Notes under the pieces: model-generated
What the model saw: the letters and a program-made list of their open reading frames with translations, nothing else
The model's database searches: none
What the model was told of the DNA's origin: nothing
Translations under genes and position numbers: made by a program
In this document: positions 35,675 to 44,800 of the stretch, piece by piece
Numbering within the stretch: position 1 is the stretch's first letter
Layout: every line of letters begins with the position of its first letter
Origin: Aliikangiella coralliicola
GTDB taxonomy: Bacteria > Pseudomonadota > Gammaproteobacteria > Enterobacterales > Kangiellaceae
Length of the DNA: 64,000 bases
Assembly: GCF_007004725.1 (NCBI RefSeq)
Contig: NZ_ML660167.1
Location: forward strand, 310,001-374,000
Reading direction: 5' to 3'

Positions 35675-37666
35675 TTATATCAAGTTAGCGTCAGAAATAA
35701 TTTCAACTAACGCTGGGCCGTCGTAATTAAGCGCCTTAATAACGGCGTCATCAAGTTTATTTTTGTCGGTCACTTTTTCGCCATGGGCACCACAAAGTTT
35801 CGCATAGGAGGAAAAACTCGGGTTATGTAACGAAGTTTGCCAAACGGCCCATTCCGCTGCGCGCTGTTCTTTGGTAATTTTTCCAAGCTGTCCATTATTT
35901 AACAAAATATGAGTGATATTCATTTTATATTTTACTGCAGTGGTAAAATCAGCCAGGTACTGACCAAACCCGCCGTCACCACTCACAGAAACAATCGGGC
36001 GCGCTTTTAATTCCTGCAGGTCTTGAGTAGCTGCCCAGGCTCCCATGGCGGCAGGAAAAGAAAAACCAATTGAACCAAGATAACCGGACATCAGCACATT
36101 TTGATTCGCACATTCAAAATAACGGCCAAATGAATAGGTATTATTTCCTACATCTACTGCAATAATTGCGTTACCAGGAACTAAACGTGACAGGCTATCG
36201 AAAATTGACGCGGAGTTAATACCTTTGCCGCTGTCATCTTTCATTCGACTCGTTTTTTCCTCACGCCATATTTGCCATCGTTCGGCTAACTCTTTTCGCT
36301 GATCAACAGTCCCGATATTAATCTTAAGCTGTTGCTCAATCAGCGAGGCCGTGGTCGAAATCTCTCCCCAAACTGGTAAGGTGACGGGATGAAATTTCCC
36401 CAGTGCCATTTGATCAAAATCAACCTGAATAATCGGGCGTTTGTTGGTTATCCCTGTATGGTTTGAAAAAGAAGCACCGAACACCAAAATCAGGTCACAC
36501 TCATTCATAAACCAACTGGCGACCGGCGTACCAGAGCGGCCTAGTACGCCAGCGGCGAGCGGATGAGAATCAGGCAGCTGACCTTTAGCTTTAAATGTCG
36601 TTAACACCGGAGCCTTGAGTTTTTCTGCTAAATGAACCACTTGATCCATAGAATACTTGGCACCATATCCGACAATAATAATCGGGCGCTTGTGCTTTTT
36701 GAGCATCTCAAGCACTTGGGAAATACTGTCCTTTGACGGTGTTATCGCCGTGTCGCCCAGTCGGCCCTTTGGTCCTCCGACAGATGCGTTTTCTCTAGCG
36801 CCTATGGTCTGAACGTCGTCAGGAAAAATCAAGTGGGCCGGCGTACGATTGACAATTGCATTTTTACAGGCCAGGTTCATAAGCTCCCCATGTTTAGAAC
36901 TGTCGAGAACCGTTTGACTAAAGTCGGCAACTGATTCAAAAGCCGACGACAAATCAATTTCTTGAAACGCTCCCGGACCAAGAACTTGAGCGTCGATTTG
37001 TCCGGTTAAAGCCAACACAGGAGCACGATCAACTTTTGCATCCCAAAGACCGGTTAATAAATTAGTCGCGCCGGGACCGGCAATGGTCAAACACGCCGCC
37101 GGTTTTCCCGATGCCTTGGCATAACCGGAACACGCAAATGCGGCTGCACCTTCATGACGTACGCCAAAAAATGAAAGGTTACCTTTTACTTCCTGGTTTC
37201 TGAGAGCGTCTGCTAATCCAAGATTTGAATGACCAACCATACCAAACACACTTTTAACGCCCCAGTTAGTCATAGTTTCCGCCATCACATCAGAAATTGT
37301 TCGAGGTTTGGTCACTTCTTTTTTCAGACCGATATAAACCCCATTCTCTCGAACTTCAAGGGGGAAAATTTCCTGACCCGAGTCTTCGTGACCACCGGGC
37401 GGCTTGCCGGTAATCGGATCGAAATCCCAACCATGCCACGGACACCTTAACCAACACTCACCATTGGCTCCCTGTTCAATAGAGCCTTCTCCCAAAGGAC
37501 CGCCCTGATGTGGGCAACGATTATCCATTGCGGTGTACTGCCCCTGAATATGAGTCAGCGCAAATGACTTGGTTCCTGCTGTCACCGTCTTGCATCGCCC
37601 TTCAGGTAAATCATCTAATTCTGCCACTTTGTGCCAGTCAAGATCCGGTTGTTTTTTACCCGTCAT
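35675..37666 (-). CDS. Rieske [2Fe-2S] - thiamine diphosphate enzyme fusion
   Basis: A 663-aa protein joining two modules. Residues about 8-113 are a Rieske ferredoxin-like domain with both ligand boxes (Cys51/His53 in CPHQGG and Cys75/His78 in CPWHGW). Residues about 120-663 are an acetolactate synthase/pyruvate oxidase-type thiamine diphosphate enzyme: an N-terminal PYR domain with the activating Glu172 (RHEGAAAFA), a central Rossmann-like domain, and a PP domain with SGDGG (562-566) ending in NN (590-591) for Mg-ThDP. It would act on a 2-oxo acid in the cytoplasm, with the Rieske cluster possibly passing electrons out of the reaction. The RBS GGGGAGAG precedes the ATG. The substrate is unknown, and a link to the peptide pathways is only positional. 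Confidence 0.85.
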   Translation of the reverse strand: MTGKKQPDLDWHKVAELDDLPEGRCKTVTAGTKSFALTHIQGQYTAMDNRCPHQGGPLGEGSIEQGANGECWLRCPWHGWDFDPITGKPPGGHEDSGQEIFPLEVRENGVYIGLKKEVTKPRTISDVMAETMTNWGVKSVFGMVGHSNLGLADALRNQEVKGNLSFFGVRHEGAAAFACSGYAKASGKPAACLTIAGPGATNLLTGLWDAKVDRAPVLALTGQIDAQVLGPGAFQEIDLSSAFESVADFSQTVLDSSKHGELMNLACKNAIVNRTPAHLIFPDDVQTIGARENASVGGPKGRLGDTAITPSKDSISQVLEMLKKHKRPIIIVGYGAKYSMDQVVHLAEKLKAPVLTTFKAKGQLPDSHPLAAGVLGRSGTPVASWFMNECDLILVFGASFSNHTGITNKRPIIQVDFDQMALGKFHPVTLPVWGEISTTASLIEQQLKINIGTVDQRKELAERWQIWREEKTSRMKDDSGKGINSASIFDSLSRLVPGNAIIAVDVGNNTYSFGRYFECANQNVLMSGYLGSIGFSFPAAMGAWAATQDLQELKARPIVSVSGDGGFGQYLADFTTAVKYKMNITHILLNNGQLGKITKEQRAAEWAVWQTSLHNPSFSSYAKLCGAHGEKVTDKNKLDDAVIKALNYDGPALVEIISDANLI

Positions 37667-37731
37667 TATTACTCTCCCCTCTATCTCATCGAATTGCGCT
37701 TATGCAATGAACCAAGTTAATTTCAGCTGTT

Positions 37732-38556
37732 TTATTGCATCAGTTTTGCCCCGGATTTGACGACTTCTCGCATTATTTCAAGCAGGCTTTCAGCTGGCTC
37801 CTTTTGTTGACAAAGTATCGAGTAAGAAAGATACACGCCTTGCCAACCGTCTTCATTCCACTGCGCGCCTGACGGTAAACTAATGCGATTAAAATTTTCA
37901 GGCGTTGGGTACGCAGTGAAATAAAAATAAGGTTCCGGTGTTTGTTGGTCGCCTACTGAAAATCCAAAGTTCATCTGCTCATCTGCGTTTTCTTCGTCAT
38001 CGGGATCTTGTTCTGGCACAAGACGACCGGAAAACCATAAAACAGCAAGATCGAAATGGTGGGGCCATAGTTGAACCGGGCTGGTTTCTCGTCGTTGCTC
38101 ATTTTTGAATTGTTGAAATACGGCACCAATAGCGCCTAAGGCCTTAGCTAAGTTTACAGCATTATCGACGTCAAAATCTGGATGAGCTTGGTCGGTTATC
38201 TTTTCTGGGTTGCCAGATACTTCGATTTTTCTCACAAAAAGTAACCCCGATATTTCAACAAATAATGTGGATGCCGACTGTCCCGATAGAGGAACTGACT
38301 CAAGTAAGTCGTGCCACTGAACTATCACCCTTGAGTTAGCCAAATCTAGTATGATTTCAAAAATTTCACCTTTTTGATAAATTGGGCCGGTGGAGAACCC
38401 ATTGGAAACCGGCAGTAAACTAACATGCCACCAGTGCTTTTGTTTTGGAACTAACTGAGCTCTGATAATACCAAGAACCTTTGCGTAGCTATGCAGCGCG
38501 TCGCGTGTGGCCGGCCATTTGTTATTTTGAAAATGGCTAAACTGGTAGAAAGACAT
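37732..38556 (-). CDS. DUF5996 family protein
   Basis: A 274-aa cytoplasmic-looking protein with no signal peptide. It matches DUF5996 as I remember it: an early WPATRDALHSYAKVLGIIRAQL, then HWWHVSLLPVSNGFSTG, and the most diagnostic segment SPVQLWPHHFDLAVLWFSGR. The family has no established function known to me. It lies 65 bp upstream of the Rieske-TPP gene on the same strand and may be co-transcribed with it. An RBS, GAGGGA, is present upstream of the ATG. Confidence 0.7.
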   Translation of the reverse strand: MSFYQFSHFQNNKWPATRDALHSYAKVLGIIRAQLVPKQKHWWHVSLLPVSNGFSTGPIYQKGEIFEIILDLANSRVIVQWHDLLESVPLSGQSASTLFVEISGLLFVRKIEVSGNPEKITDQAHPDFDVDNAVNLAKALGAIGAVFQQFKNEQRRETSPVQLWPHHFDLAVLWFSGRLVPEQDPDDEENADEQMNFGFSVGDQQTPEPYFYFTAYPTPENFNRISLPSGAQWNEDGWQGVYLSYSILCQQKEPAESLLEIMREVVKSGAKLMQ

Positions 38557-38710
38557 CTAAAATTCCCTCGTGTTAATTTTCTCAATTTAAATCCTTGAAT
38601 CAGCATGCTACTGACTGTCACTGATTATTAATAAGTTAGACCTACATCAGCAATTGAGCAAATTTTAGACATTCATTTTCAGAGGTTCATTCTCTTATGG
38701 TCGTCTGGAT

Positions 38711-38766
38711 ACCTTGAAAAAGTCACCTTGAAAAAAGTCCTTTGAAATAAATCACTTTGAAATAAG
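38711..38766. repeat. Imperfect 14-15 bp tandem repeat
   Basis: Four head-to-tail imperfect units built on CCTTGAAAAAAGTCA, in the roughly 300-bp gap between the DUF5996 and MipA genes. The rest of that gap shows nothing recognisable. Confidence 0.55.
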
Positions 38767-38852
38767 AGCGGTTAAAATAATCGTTGAGGGATCCCCTTGT
38801 ATTTTCACAGGAAATCCGCTCAGCATGTTTTAACTCGATTGTTAACCCGAAA

Positions 38853-39761
38853 CTAACGCAATGAATAAGAAACAATAGCAATCAGGGTATCTTGAAACTC
38901 GCTATCGATCAGCGGACTGTTAGTAATATTTTCATGCAACCGGGTACGTGATATCTGGCCAACGATCGCCCATTTTTGATTGATTGGAACAACGGCACTA
39001 AGGCCTAGTTGATAATTCGTTGCAGCATCTGTCTGGTAATAAAAACGTCCAACGCTTATATCGGTTTGTTGTTCGTTTATTCCATAATAGTAGTTAACGT
39101 ATTTGTCGTTATACCAATGGGCAGATGCAATGGCTTTTATCATTAAGCCTCGTTTGTTGGCGTAAAGAGGAATATCAAAAGATGCGCTGGCTGAAGTCGA
39201 ATCTGACCGGTCTGAAATATCCTGGGTAACATCCAATGAGAACAAACCGAACTTAACGCCGAAATTTCCGACCAGCTCTCCATCGGGTGACTGGTAACCG
39301 TCAAATACCGGGTGATCAGATAATTTATTCAATGGTGAAAAGTCGCTATCATAGCCGTCGTTTCGATAATTCAAGCCGGTAGAGAAACTTAATGTATCGC
39401 CTGGTTTATAGTGATAAGAAACCATATTGTTAACGCCGAACTGCCAGTTGCCATAAATTGCTTGAAAATAAGGTAATGCCCCCGCTTCTACATCAAGTGA
39501 ACGCCATGGTTTCTCCCCAACGATAAAGCCACCTCCAACATTGATTTTCCAATCAGAAACTTTTGACTTTAATTTGGCAGAGCTGACACTCTCAGTAACT
39601 TTTTCGTTGTGATGTTGTTCCGCATAAAATTGAGCGATACTCGTTTTTTTTAAGTCAATAGTTTGAAGTGTGGCAAAGCCATCAACCGCTCTCACCTCGC
39701 AGCTAAAAATAATTGATAATAAAATACATAAATACTTTTGAGTTCGTTTTAATAAATGCAT
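38853..39761 (-). CDS. MipA/OmpV family outer-membrane protein
   Basis: A 302-aa predicted outer-membrane beta-barrel. It has an N-terminal signal peptide (hydrophobic YLCILLSIIFS, likely cleavage after EVRA near residue 25), alternating amphipathic strands, and the MipA/OmpV C-terminal pattern NYQLGLSAVVPINQKWAIVGQISRTRL followed by NSPLIDSEFQ and a terminal aromatic-poor strand. In other bacteria such genes often sit next to a two-component system. Here the gene is divergent from a histidine kinase/regulator pair, so control by that pair is likely. Ligand unknown; a link to antibiotic or peptide stress would fit the context. Confidence 0.8.
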   Translation of the reverse strand: MHLLKRTQKYLCILLSIIFSCEVRAVDGFATLQTIDLKKTSIAQFYAEQHHNEKVTESVSSAKLKSKVSDWKINVGGGFIVGEKPWRSLDVEAGALPYFQAIYGNWQFGVNNMVSYHYKPGDTLSFSTGLNYRNDGYDSDFSPLNKLSDHPVFDGYQSPDGELVGNFGVKFGLFSLDVTQDISDRSDSTSASASFDIPLYANKRGLMIKAIASAHWYNDKYVNYYYGINEQQTDISVGRFYYQTDAATNYQLGLSAVVPINQKWAIVGQISRTRLHENITNSPLIDSEFQDTLIAIVSYSLR

Positions 39762-39824
39762 AGTTCAATTTCCTTGTTAGTGATCGCGGAAATTTTATCG
39801 AGGGTGTAGTTAAGGAACAGGTGT

Positions 39825-39887
39825 CAAATGTCACGGAAAATCTTGATAGTTCCCTTAAATCCCAACCGAAATACGTCGTGACATTTG
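39825..39887. promoter_or_regulatory. Spaced inverted repeat between mipA and kinase gene
   Basis: CAAATGTCACG (39825-39835) and its exact reverse complement CGTGACATTTG (39877-39887) lie with centres 52 bp apart, about five helical turns. The left arm sits in the phased sequence TGTCAAATGTCA. Position and symmetry suggest a response-regulator operator acting on both divergent genes. Confidence 0.5.
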
Positions 39888-39893
39888 TCTATA

Positions 39894-39920
39894 TTGATGA
39901 AACAAGTGATATGGCATAAT
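39894..39920 (+). promoter_or_regulatory. Possible promoter of the two-component operon
   Basis: TTGATG (39894-39899) and CATAAT (39915-39920) are near-consensus -35 and -10 elements, though the 15-bp spacer is short. They start 7 bp after the inverted repeat and end 30 bp before the kinase ATG. Confidence 0.3.
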
Positions 39921-39950
39921 GTCATCCACGCGGTATTTGGTCGATTTTAG

Positions 39951-41090
39951 ATGAAGCAACAACCTTTAGAATTATACTTGGGACTGGTCACCTGGCTAGG
40001 TGTGGCGCTGTTGACGTTTTCAGCCTGGAATGGTGAAGATATTAGTTCTCTCGATTTAAACAATACGAACATTAGTATTGTGGCCAGCTTGTTCATTTTA
40101 TATCTCATCGGCTCTCTTGCTTGTGATGTGAACTTCGAACACCCGAAAAGGTCTAGAGTTCGTAACATTGGTACTATCGTCTCAACTTTAGCTTTTCTTG
40201 CATTAGTTGTCTTTTTCCAATATCCAGTAGTGGGCATTTTGGCAATTATTATTGTTGTGCAAATTGTCGAGTTTTATGGGCAGAAACTTGCCTGGGCAGC
40301 GGCGATTCTATTTCCTGTTTCGGGTGCGTTGATCGATGGTGTGATAAAAGAAATTCCATATGCTTATCAGGGGATATTGTTATATGCACTATTTAATTTT
40401 TTCGCATTGTTAACAAAAAGTCGCTTTATCAGCGAGCAACACGCCAAAAACCGATCATTACAATTAGTCAGAGAATTAAAGGCGACTCAAATTCTTCTAA
40501 GCAGCGCAATCAAACGAGATGAGCGATTAAGAATTTCGCAAGATTTACACGATGTTATCGGTCATCACTTAACCGCATTGAGTTTACAGTTAGAAGTTGC
40601 TTCACACGTTAAGGAAACTGAAATACAGCAGCATATTCAGCGGGCCAAAGCCATCACTGGTTTGTTACTGTCGGATATTAGAGAGACGGTTTCCGAAATC
40701 AGGCCCGATAAAAATCTGGACCTGGAAGAAGCCTTAAAAACCTTAACTCAGGATATCACTAACCTGGACGTTGAGCTCAACTATCAATTACCAACATCGA
40801 TTTCCGAGCCACGATTAGCGGAAGTCATTTTTCGCTGTGTACAAGAAGCGATAACCAATACCTTAAAACACGCCAATGCTTCCAGGTGCACCGTTGATTT
40901 GTCTTTAGCCGGCCAAGAGATAATTTTGACTATCGCTGATAATGGTCTATCGGAGGCCCCGATTAAGAAAGGCAATGGCTTAACAGGAATGAGTGAAAGA
41001 GTAAACAATCTTGATGGTCAGCTTAATATCGAGAATATGGCCGAGGAGTTTTTGTTAACCGTTAGACTCCCGTATCGATATTCGATTTAG
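39951..41090 (+). CDS. Sensor histidine kinase (NarL/DesK type, HisKA_3)
   Basis: A 379-aa inner-membrane histidine kinase. About five hydrophobic segments occupy residues 8-155 with no large periplasmic domain, so it probably senses the membrane itself or a ligand within it, as DesK-like kinases do. The HisKA_3 dimerisation helix carries the phosphoacceptor His200 in ISQDLHDVIGHHL. The ATP-binding domain has an N-box (QEAITNTLKHA), DNG and GNGLTGM. The partner response regulator follows after 39 bp. It is divergent from the MipA/OmpV gene. Confidence 0.9.
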   Translation: MKQQPLELYLGLVTWLGVALLTFSAWNGEDISSLDLNNTNISIVASLFILYLIGSLACDVNFEHPKRSRVRNIGTIVSTLAFLALVVFFQYPVVGILAIIIVVQIVEFYGQKLAWAAAILFPVSGALIDGVIKEIPYAYQGILLYALFNFFALLTKSRFISEQHAKNRSLQLVRELKATQILLSSAIKRDERLRISQDLHDVIGHHLTALSLQLEVASHVKETEIQQHIQRAKAITGLLLSDIRETVSEIRPDKNLDLEEALKTLTQDITNLDVELNYQLPTSISEPRLAEVIFRCVQEAITNTLKHANASRCTVDLSLAGQEIILTIADNGLSEAPIKKGNGLTGMSERVNNLDGQLNIENMAEEFLLTVRLPYRYSI

Positions 41091-41129
41091 TCAGTCGGTG
41101 AAAAATGAACTTGGGAAAAAGGTAGCTTA

Positions 41130-41768
41130 ATGTCGATAAAATTATTATTAGTCGATGATCAAAACTTGGTCAGGATGGGGATCTGTAGTTTGTTGCAGTT
41201 GACCGACCATATCGATGTGGTTGAACAGTTAGACGACGGAACCGGCGTGCTAAGCGCAATTAATGAACATCAACCCGACATCATGCTACTCGATATTCGA
41301 ATGCCGAGAATGGATGGTCTGGCTGTTCTGGAAACACTCAACGCCCACAAAATAAATTTGCCAACATTAATTTTAACAACTTTTGATGAACATGAGTTGG
41401 TATTAAATTGTCTTGAGCTAGGAGCAAAAGGATACTTGCGCAAAGATGTCACCCTTGAAAACCTGGTTAATGCGATCGATGCAGTCGCTGCTGGGAAAAT
41501 GTGGGTGCAACCGGCAATTACCAATCAAGTGCTAGAACACAAAGATGTCATTAAATCCGATAAAAATGATGTCATAGAGCCATTGTCTGAAAATGAAATT
41601 CAAGTGTTACGATTGATCGCTGCAGGTTACTCAAACAATGAAATCGCCAGTGCCATTCATCGCTCTGTTGGTACAGTGAGAAACCTGGTGTCATTTATTT
41701 TAGCCAAACTGCAGGTTCGTGATCGAACTCGGGCTGTGTTAAAGGCAATAGAAAATGGTTTGATTTAA
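41130..41768 (+). CDS. LuxR/NarL-type response regulator
   Basis: A 212-aa two-component response regulator. The receiver domain (1-120) has the acidic pair near residues 9-10, phosphoacceptor Asp55 in LLDIRMPRMDGL, a conserved Thr (TTFDE) and Lys (LRKD). The C-terminal LuxR-type helix-turn-helix (about 148-205) includes LSENEIQVLRLIAAGYSNN and SVGTVRN. The RBS AAGGTAG precedes the ATG. It should be phosphorylated by the preceding kinase and probably binds the spaced dyad upstream of that gene. It lies exactly between the two biosynthetic lines and could regulate either, but this is inference. Confidence 0.9.
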   Translation: MSIKLLLVDDQNLVRMGICSLLQLTDHIDVVEQLDDGTGVLSAINEHQPDIMLLDIRMPRMDGLAVLETLNAHKINLPTLILTTFDEHELVLNCLELGAKGYLRKDVTLENLVNAIDAVAAGKMWVQPAITNQVLEHKDVIKSDKNDVIEPLSENEIQVLRLIAAGYSNNEIASAIHRSVGTVRNLVSFILAKLQVRDRTRAVLKAIENGLI

Positions 41769-41806
41769 GTTTGATAATTTAAACGATTGAAGAAAAGGAC
41801 TGCGAA

Positions 41807-41833
41807 CCTGCCCTGTTCATAGAACAAGACAGG
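41807..41833. terminator. Bidirectional terminator between convergent genes
   Basis: CCTGCCCTGTTC (41807-41818) pairs with GAACAAGACAGG (41822-41833) with two mismatches on the plus strand that become G-U pairs in minus-strand RNA. It stands between the stops of the response regulator and the KS-containing gene, with a T-rich tract on each side. Confidence 0.5.
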
Positions 41834-41861
41834 CGTTCATTTTCGTGGTGATACCGGGTAA

Positions 41862-44800
41862 TTAATCGCCAGGCCGTAATATGTTCTGCGCAATTTGTTT
41901 TGCAGGTCCGTCATCAACAATCGAAAAGTGACTGGCTTTGATATCAAAAATATGAATTGGTTCTGATGAATACTGCCCCCAACCATAATCTTCCAGTTGG
42001 CCCAAAGATTCCTCACTAGCACGATACAAAGAAAACTCGGTTTTGTGCGGTAATTTTTGAGTTTTATAGTGACGACACGCCCGCTCACTGGCCATCGCCA
42101 CTGAAAAAAGTATGTTGAATTGATTTTGCGGAATATCTAAACCATTACGCGTCATTATTTCATAGAGGTACTGACCATGTTGTTCTTCGGGGAGTTGTCG
42201 TAGATGTTCAATATCAACATTGAAGTTCAGTCCATAGACACTCTCAATACTGTTGCACACTCTCAGAATTTCTGACGCCTGGTCATTAGTTTGCTGGCCA
42301 GGTTCAAGCGTATCCAATAAAATTAAATCAGCTACTTTGTCACCGCCATGTTGAAGCAACCTGGCCATTTCAAAAGCGACGATGCCGCCGTTTGAATAAC
42401 CTAACAATGTGTAAGGGCCTTCAGCCTGAACTTCCTTTAATGCTTCAATATTCGCTTTGGCGATTTCTTCGACGTTATCAACCGGCTGCGTCTCTCCGTC
42501 AAAACCGATCGCCTGTAAACCATAAAATGGCTGCTGCTCACCTAACCCGTGGCTTAACGGTCTTAAGGGGAGCGTGTAACCTTCAACCCCAGGTACGGCA
42601 AAAATTGGTCGTCGATCTCCTTCAGTTTGAATTGGGACCAAAATATCAAAGGAGTCTGATTTTTCACTGAGTATTTCCTTAGCAAGAGTAGCGATGGTCG
42701 AAGCAGTGAAAAGAATATCCAGCGGTAACAATCGACCAAACTGAGCTTTGATCATTGAGATAAGTTTCATCGCGGAATTTGAATCGCCGCCTAGCTCGAG
42801 AAAATCATCATTAATCCCGATCATGTCAGGATCTTGATCGAGTATTTCGCTCCAAATAGCCACAAGCTGTTTTTCGGTATGATTGCGTGGAGCAAGATAC
42901 TTTTGTTTAGCGGCCGACACAGTCGGCTGATCATTGCTGACCGGTTGCTTTTGTGACAATAAGAATTCAGGTTGAGGCGTGGTTGCAGCTCCCACCGAAT
43001 ACTTTTCCTTTGCAAAAGGATATCCAGGCAAGGAAACAGGTGTTACCTTCTGTTCTCTCCAAATAACCGCCCAAGGTATAGTCGCGCCGCAGGTCCACAG
43101 TAAGGCGATTTGTTGCCACTGTTGAGCAATCATGCTCAACTCAATTTGTTGTGCACTCATATCCTTGGTAATCAAATTGACCAGGGGATTATTACGAATT
43201 TGCTCAAGGCTTCCATAATAAATATCTCTTTCTTTTAAACCACTATTCTCACCAGATTTAGAAAGCAAACCAGATCCTTTGACAAAGTTTAACTTTTCAA
43301 GCAGATCATCAACTGATGTTGCAATCACCGCCAATCTTTCCGTCATCGCCTCCCGACCGGTCTGTAAACTGTAAATTAAATCTTCAAATACAACCCCCGA
43401 CTCCGCCGAGAGAAAATCAATATACCGGTCAACATAATCAGCCAGTCGAGCCCGGTCCTTCGCCGAAAGAATAAATAACTGCGCCTGATTGACCGCAGCA
43501 GTTTCCGGTTGAAGATGATTGTTTTGTTTCGAAGTGACATACTCCTCCAACACAATATGAACATTCGCCCCACTATCGGCAAAGGAATTAACCCCCGCAC
43601 GAATGAGTCTGTCCTGCTCTCCACGAATGCCCTCAAACTCGATTTCCCGGTCCGCAATATAAAGCGGGTGGGATTTCTGCTTGATATCAATAAAGTCACT
43701 CACCTGACGTTTCGTTATCGTCGCCGGGAATCTCCGGTGCTTCAGCGACAACGCCACTTTTATCACACTGGCAATACCACTCGCCGGCTCAAGATGACCG
43801 ATATTGCCTTTTACACTGCCTAATGCGCAGTGTTTATGGCCTGGCTTCTGCCCCTTAAACACATTCTTAATCCCTTCAAACTCAAACGAGTCGCCCCATT
43901 TGGTTGAGTAACCATCCACTTCGATATAATCGATTGTTTCCGGATTAATACCTGCCTTGTCATAACAGTCCCCTATCACCCTAGTTATCGCTTCATGTTT
44001 GATTTCCGACAGGTCATTAGCACCGCCCCGGTTATTCTGATGACAGGCTTTTATCACCCCGTAAATGGGATTGTTATCTCGCTCAGCATCGGCCAGGCGT
44101 TTTAATATCACCACACCAACCCCCTCTCCCCGGGTAAAGCCGTTGGCATTATCATCAAACACACCACAGGTCCCATCCGGCGATAACATCCCGTATTGCG
44201 AGCCGGTGATATAGTCATTCACAAACAGGTTCAGACAGACTCCGCCCGCCACTGCCACTTCACTTTCCTGGTTCAGCAGTGAATAGTAAGCCCGGTTAAT
44301 CGCCACTGCCGAAGAAGCGCAATTGGTATTAATCGATTCACTCGGTCCACAGAAATCAAAAAGGTAAGATAGCCGGTTGGCCAGGTAATAGGTCGGACTC
44401 GATGAGTTAAACAGCGGCGCATTCGCTATCTGGCCTGCATGGTCTCTTAAGTACTGCTCATACTCGGCATATTCATAACCGATAAACACCCCGGTATTGG
44501 AGCCGCGCAGACGCCCCGCATCTATCCCGGCATCTTCTAACCCCAGGTAGACCTGTTGCAGTAACAAACGCTCCTGGGGGTCGAGCACTTTGGCTTCATC
44601 GGCTGACAGGTTAAAAAACGATGGGTCGAAACAATCCACATCTTCAATCAGCGCCCCCCATTTGGTCACCGTTTTTCCCGGTGTTGGCGCTTGGGCGTAA
44701 TGTTCTTCCCAGTCCCAGCGCGACTTGGGGATTTCTCGAATACTGTTTTTCTCTGTTACCAGGTTATTCCAGAATGTCCTGGCATCGGGGGCATCGGGAA

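Noticed and set aside
42960-43480. AT domain after the KS0
   Set aside because: There is no GHSxG motif and the segment is a post-KS linker ending in LPGYPFAKEKY.
43376-43823. Overlapping open frames of about 105 codons on both strands within the KS gene
   Set aside because: They are shadows of the KS reading frame with no family features, as are the other short frames inside the megasynthetase genes.
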